Part shown: one piece after another, positions 62,741 to 64,000 of the stretch | How positions within the stretch are numbered: position 1 is the first letter of the stretch | How the letters are laid out: each line of letters starts with the position of its first letter | Source: Brachypterus glaber | Lineage: Eukaryota > Arthropoda > Insecta > Coleoptera > Kateretidae | Length of the DNA: 64,000 nucleotides | Assembly: GCA_958510825.1 (NCBI GenBank) | Contig: OY294046.1 | Span: 6,646,049-6,710,048, forward strand | Direction: 5' to 3' | Translations under genes and position numbers: made by a program | Notes under the pieces: model-generated | What the model saw: only the letters and a program-made list of their open reading frames with translations | Database searches by the model: none | Told to the model about the DNA's origin: nothing

Positions 62741-64000
62741 TATAAGTAGTCCTACATGTAACTGTTTTACATGTAACTGTTTTACATCCTATTATGTGGC
62801 CTTGCGCGATAATTTAACTAATTGTAAGTAAATTTAATTTAAATTTCAACAAAGATCGGGGATCCATTTCTTACCTCATGTGATATAATCTGATCGCTGC
62901 TAAAAGCCAACTTCGGACTATTATTTTTCGATGTCGTGATTGGTCCAAACTGCCAAATATGGATATAGCTAAGTAGTGGTAAAGCCAGATCACAGCCCAT
63001 GAAATGGGAGTTGGGTCCCAGAGGGTTCTCACGCGATGTCAGGGAGAACACTAACAATCTAGGGGTCATTGCTACCTACTTATATTATCAATGAAAGGCA
63101 ACAAGAATAACTTTTACTGCTAGATTAGAAAAAGAGAAAAGTTCTATAAATTATTGTGCGAAGGAGAGACAAAGATATATTTAGTTGATTTAATATTTTT
63201 AGTGAAGTGCCCAACTATCCGAGGGGAAAAAATGGGTACACCTAAATTTGTTCTAGGAGGATTTCCTTAAGATTTCCTTTGAAAATTCCATCGGAATTTC
63301 CTCTAAGAGAACTTGAAAAATCTTAAAATTTACCTAGAAAAGATCCCACGTTTGGTAAAGATAAGATTTTCTCTAGATTGCCTTCAAGATTTCCTTCGAT
63401 TTTAAAGTTATCTATCTGTCGTTAAAATCATATGGACAGGAAACAGTGAATAGTACCATTTCATCCTTTTTGGGAATCATCAGCACTGTGTATCCTGTTG
63501 CTAATAATCAAATAAAACGTTTGGACTTTTTAAATAGATATAAAAGTATGGTGCCATCTATTGATGTGGTCACTGTTATCTGTTCACTTGTTCCCTAAAG
63601 GCAAATCGCCACAATTTAGGGTGTACAGTAACGTGCATTCAAAATGCCACGGACCTAAACCATTATATGAACCTTTGGCCGGTTAAGCAGAGTTAAATAA
63701 GTTAAGAATTGACTGTCTATAAAATATATACTTCACGTTAATAAAAAGTCTTAGCAAAGGATGAGAATAAAGTAGACATATACAGGGAAAAAAAAATTAT
63801 AGCTAGGAGCGATATAACACACATACCAAGCAAATTATAATCGCTTATTATATAAATACAAGGCTTTCTCTTACAATTATGGCAGTCAGTGTAAAAATTT
63901 ATATGAAATACTTTAATTGTTTAGTGAATAATAAAATATAACAAATAGTATGGCATTTATAGCTTAAATAGATTTAATTATTGTCCGTGCTAATAATTTT
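62741..64000. other. Right-end stretch, no supported gene
   Basis: The 76-codon minus-strand frame (62839-63069) has no recognised domain. TATAAATA at 63851 precedes GTCAGTG by about 37 bp, a little too far for a typical core promoter. No clear repeat or RNA gene. Confidence 0.4.

Noticed and set aside
62839..63069. 76-codon minus-strand frame
   Set aside because: No recognised domain, no flanking splice or promoter evidence; it might be a repeat fragment.
63851..63890. TATAAATA followed by GTCAGTG as a core promoter
   Set aside because: The spacing of about 37 bp is longer than usual and no downstream gene is visible.

Overview
The window reads as insect nuclear DNA: AT-rich, with two terminal exons of an insect-type glutathione S-transferase, a ZAD-C2H2 zinc-finger gene (a family expanded in insects) and very dense transposons. 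A beetle-like genome is plausible, but I cannot name the species. Host genes are few: the GST exons (1-93 and 1906-2070) and a small ZAD zinc-finger ORF (57127-57702, minus). A possible TATA promoter lies near 60.7 kb. Nearly everything else is mobile or repetitive.

0-9.7 kb: GST terminal exons, hairpin/MITE elements, two decayed copies of one gene fragment (about 1.5 and 5.1 kb), and two head-to-tail copies of a 0.68-kb non-autonomous element with TIR CCCAGACAGCACA (6919-8280).

9.7-37.2 kb: a third, inverted copy of that element, expanded to 27 kb. One terminal segment has been amplified into a tandem array of about 45 monomers of 171 bp with higher-order structure. A young Ty3/gypsy retrotransposon (Mag-like, 206-bp LTRs, TSD GTCTG) sits in the array at 10100-28236. 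It is itself split by two full-length I-superfamily LINEs in opposite orientations (10345-16834 minus; 17638-23669 plus), each with intact ORF1 and ORF2. The gypsy 3' end was then duplicated with six satellite monomers as a 1285-bp unit. A MITE (36137-36876) lies in the distal part.

37.2-53.4 kb: several MITEs, then a second Ty3/gypsy element on the minus strand (40788-51612) with unusually long 2022-bp, near-identical LTRs. Its gag and pol ORFs are long, joined by a likely -1 frameshift, but the integrase has lost its zinc-binding domain and first catalytic Asp. It interrupts a 53-bp minisatellite.

53.4-64 kb: a TA-flanked element carrying many GGTTAACTGG motifs (53368-56082), split by a 5'-truncated LINE and mirrored by an uninterrupted copy at 61927-62740; another MITE; the ZAD gene; a P-superfamily-like element (57839-59458) that keeps a THAP DNA-binding domain with a 53-bp intron but no transposase core; and a hAT-type MITE with a perfect 8-bp TSD (61198-61353).

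The coding retroelements work as self-contained copy-and-paste units. The TIR elements are mostly non-autonomous and would depend on transposases encoded elsewhere. All homology calls come from motif reading, not searches.
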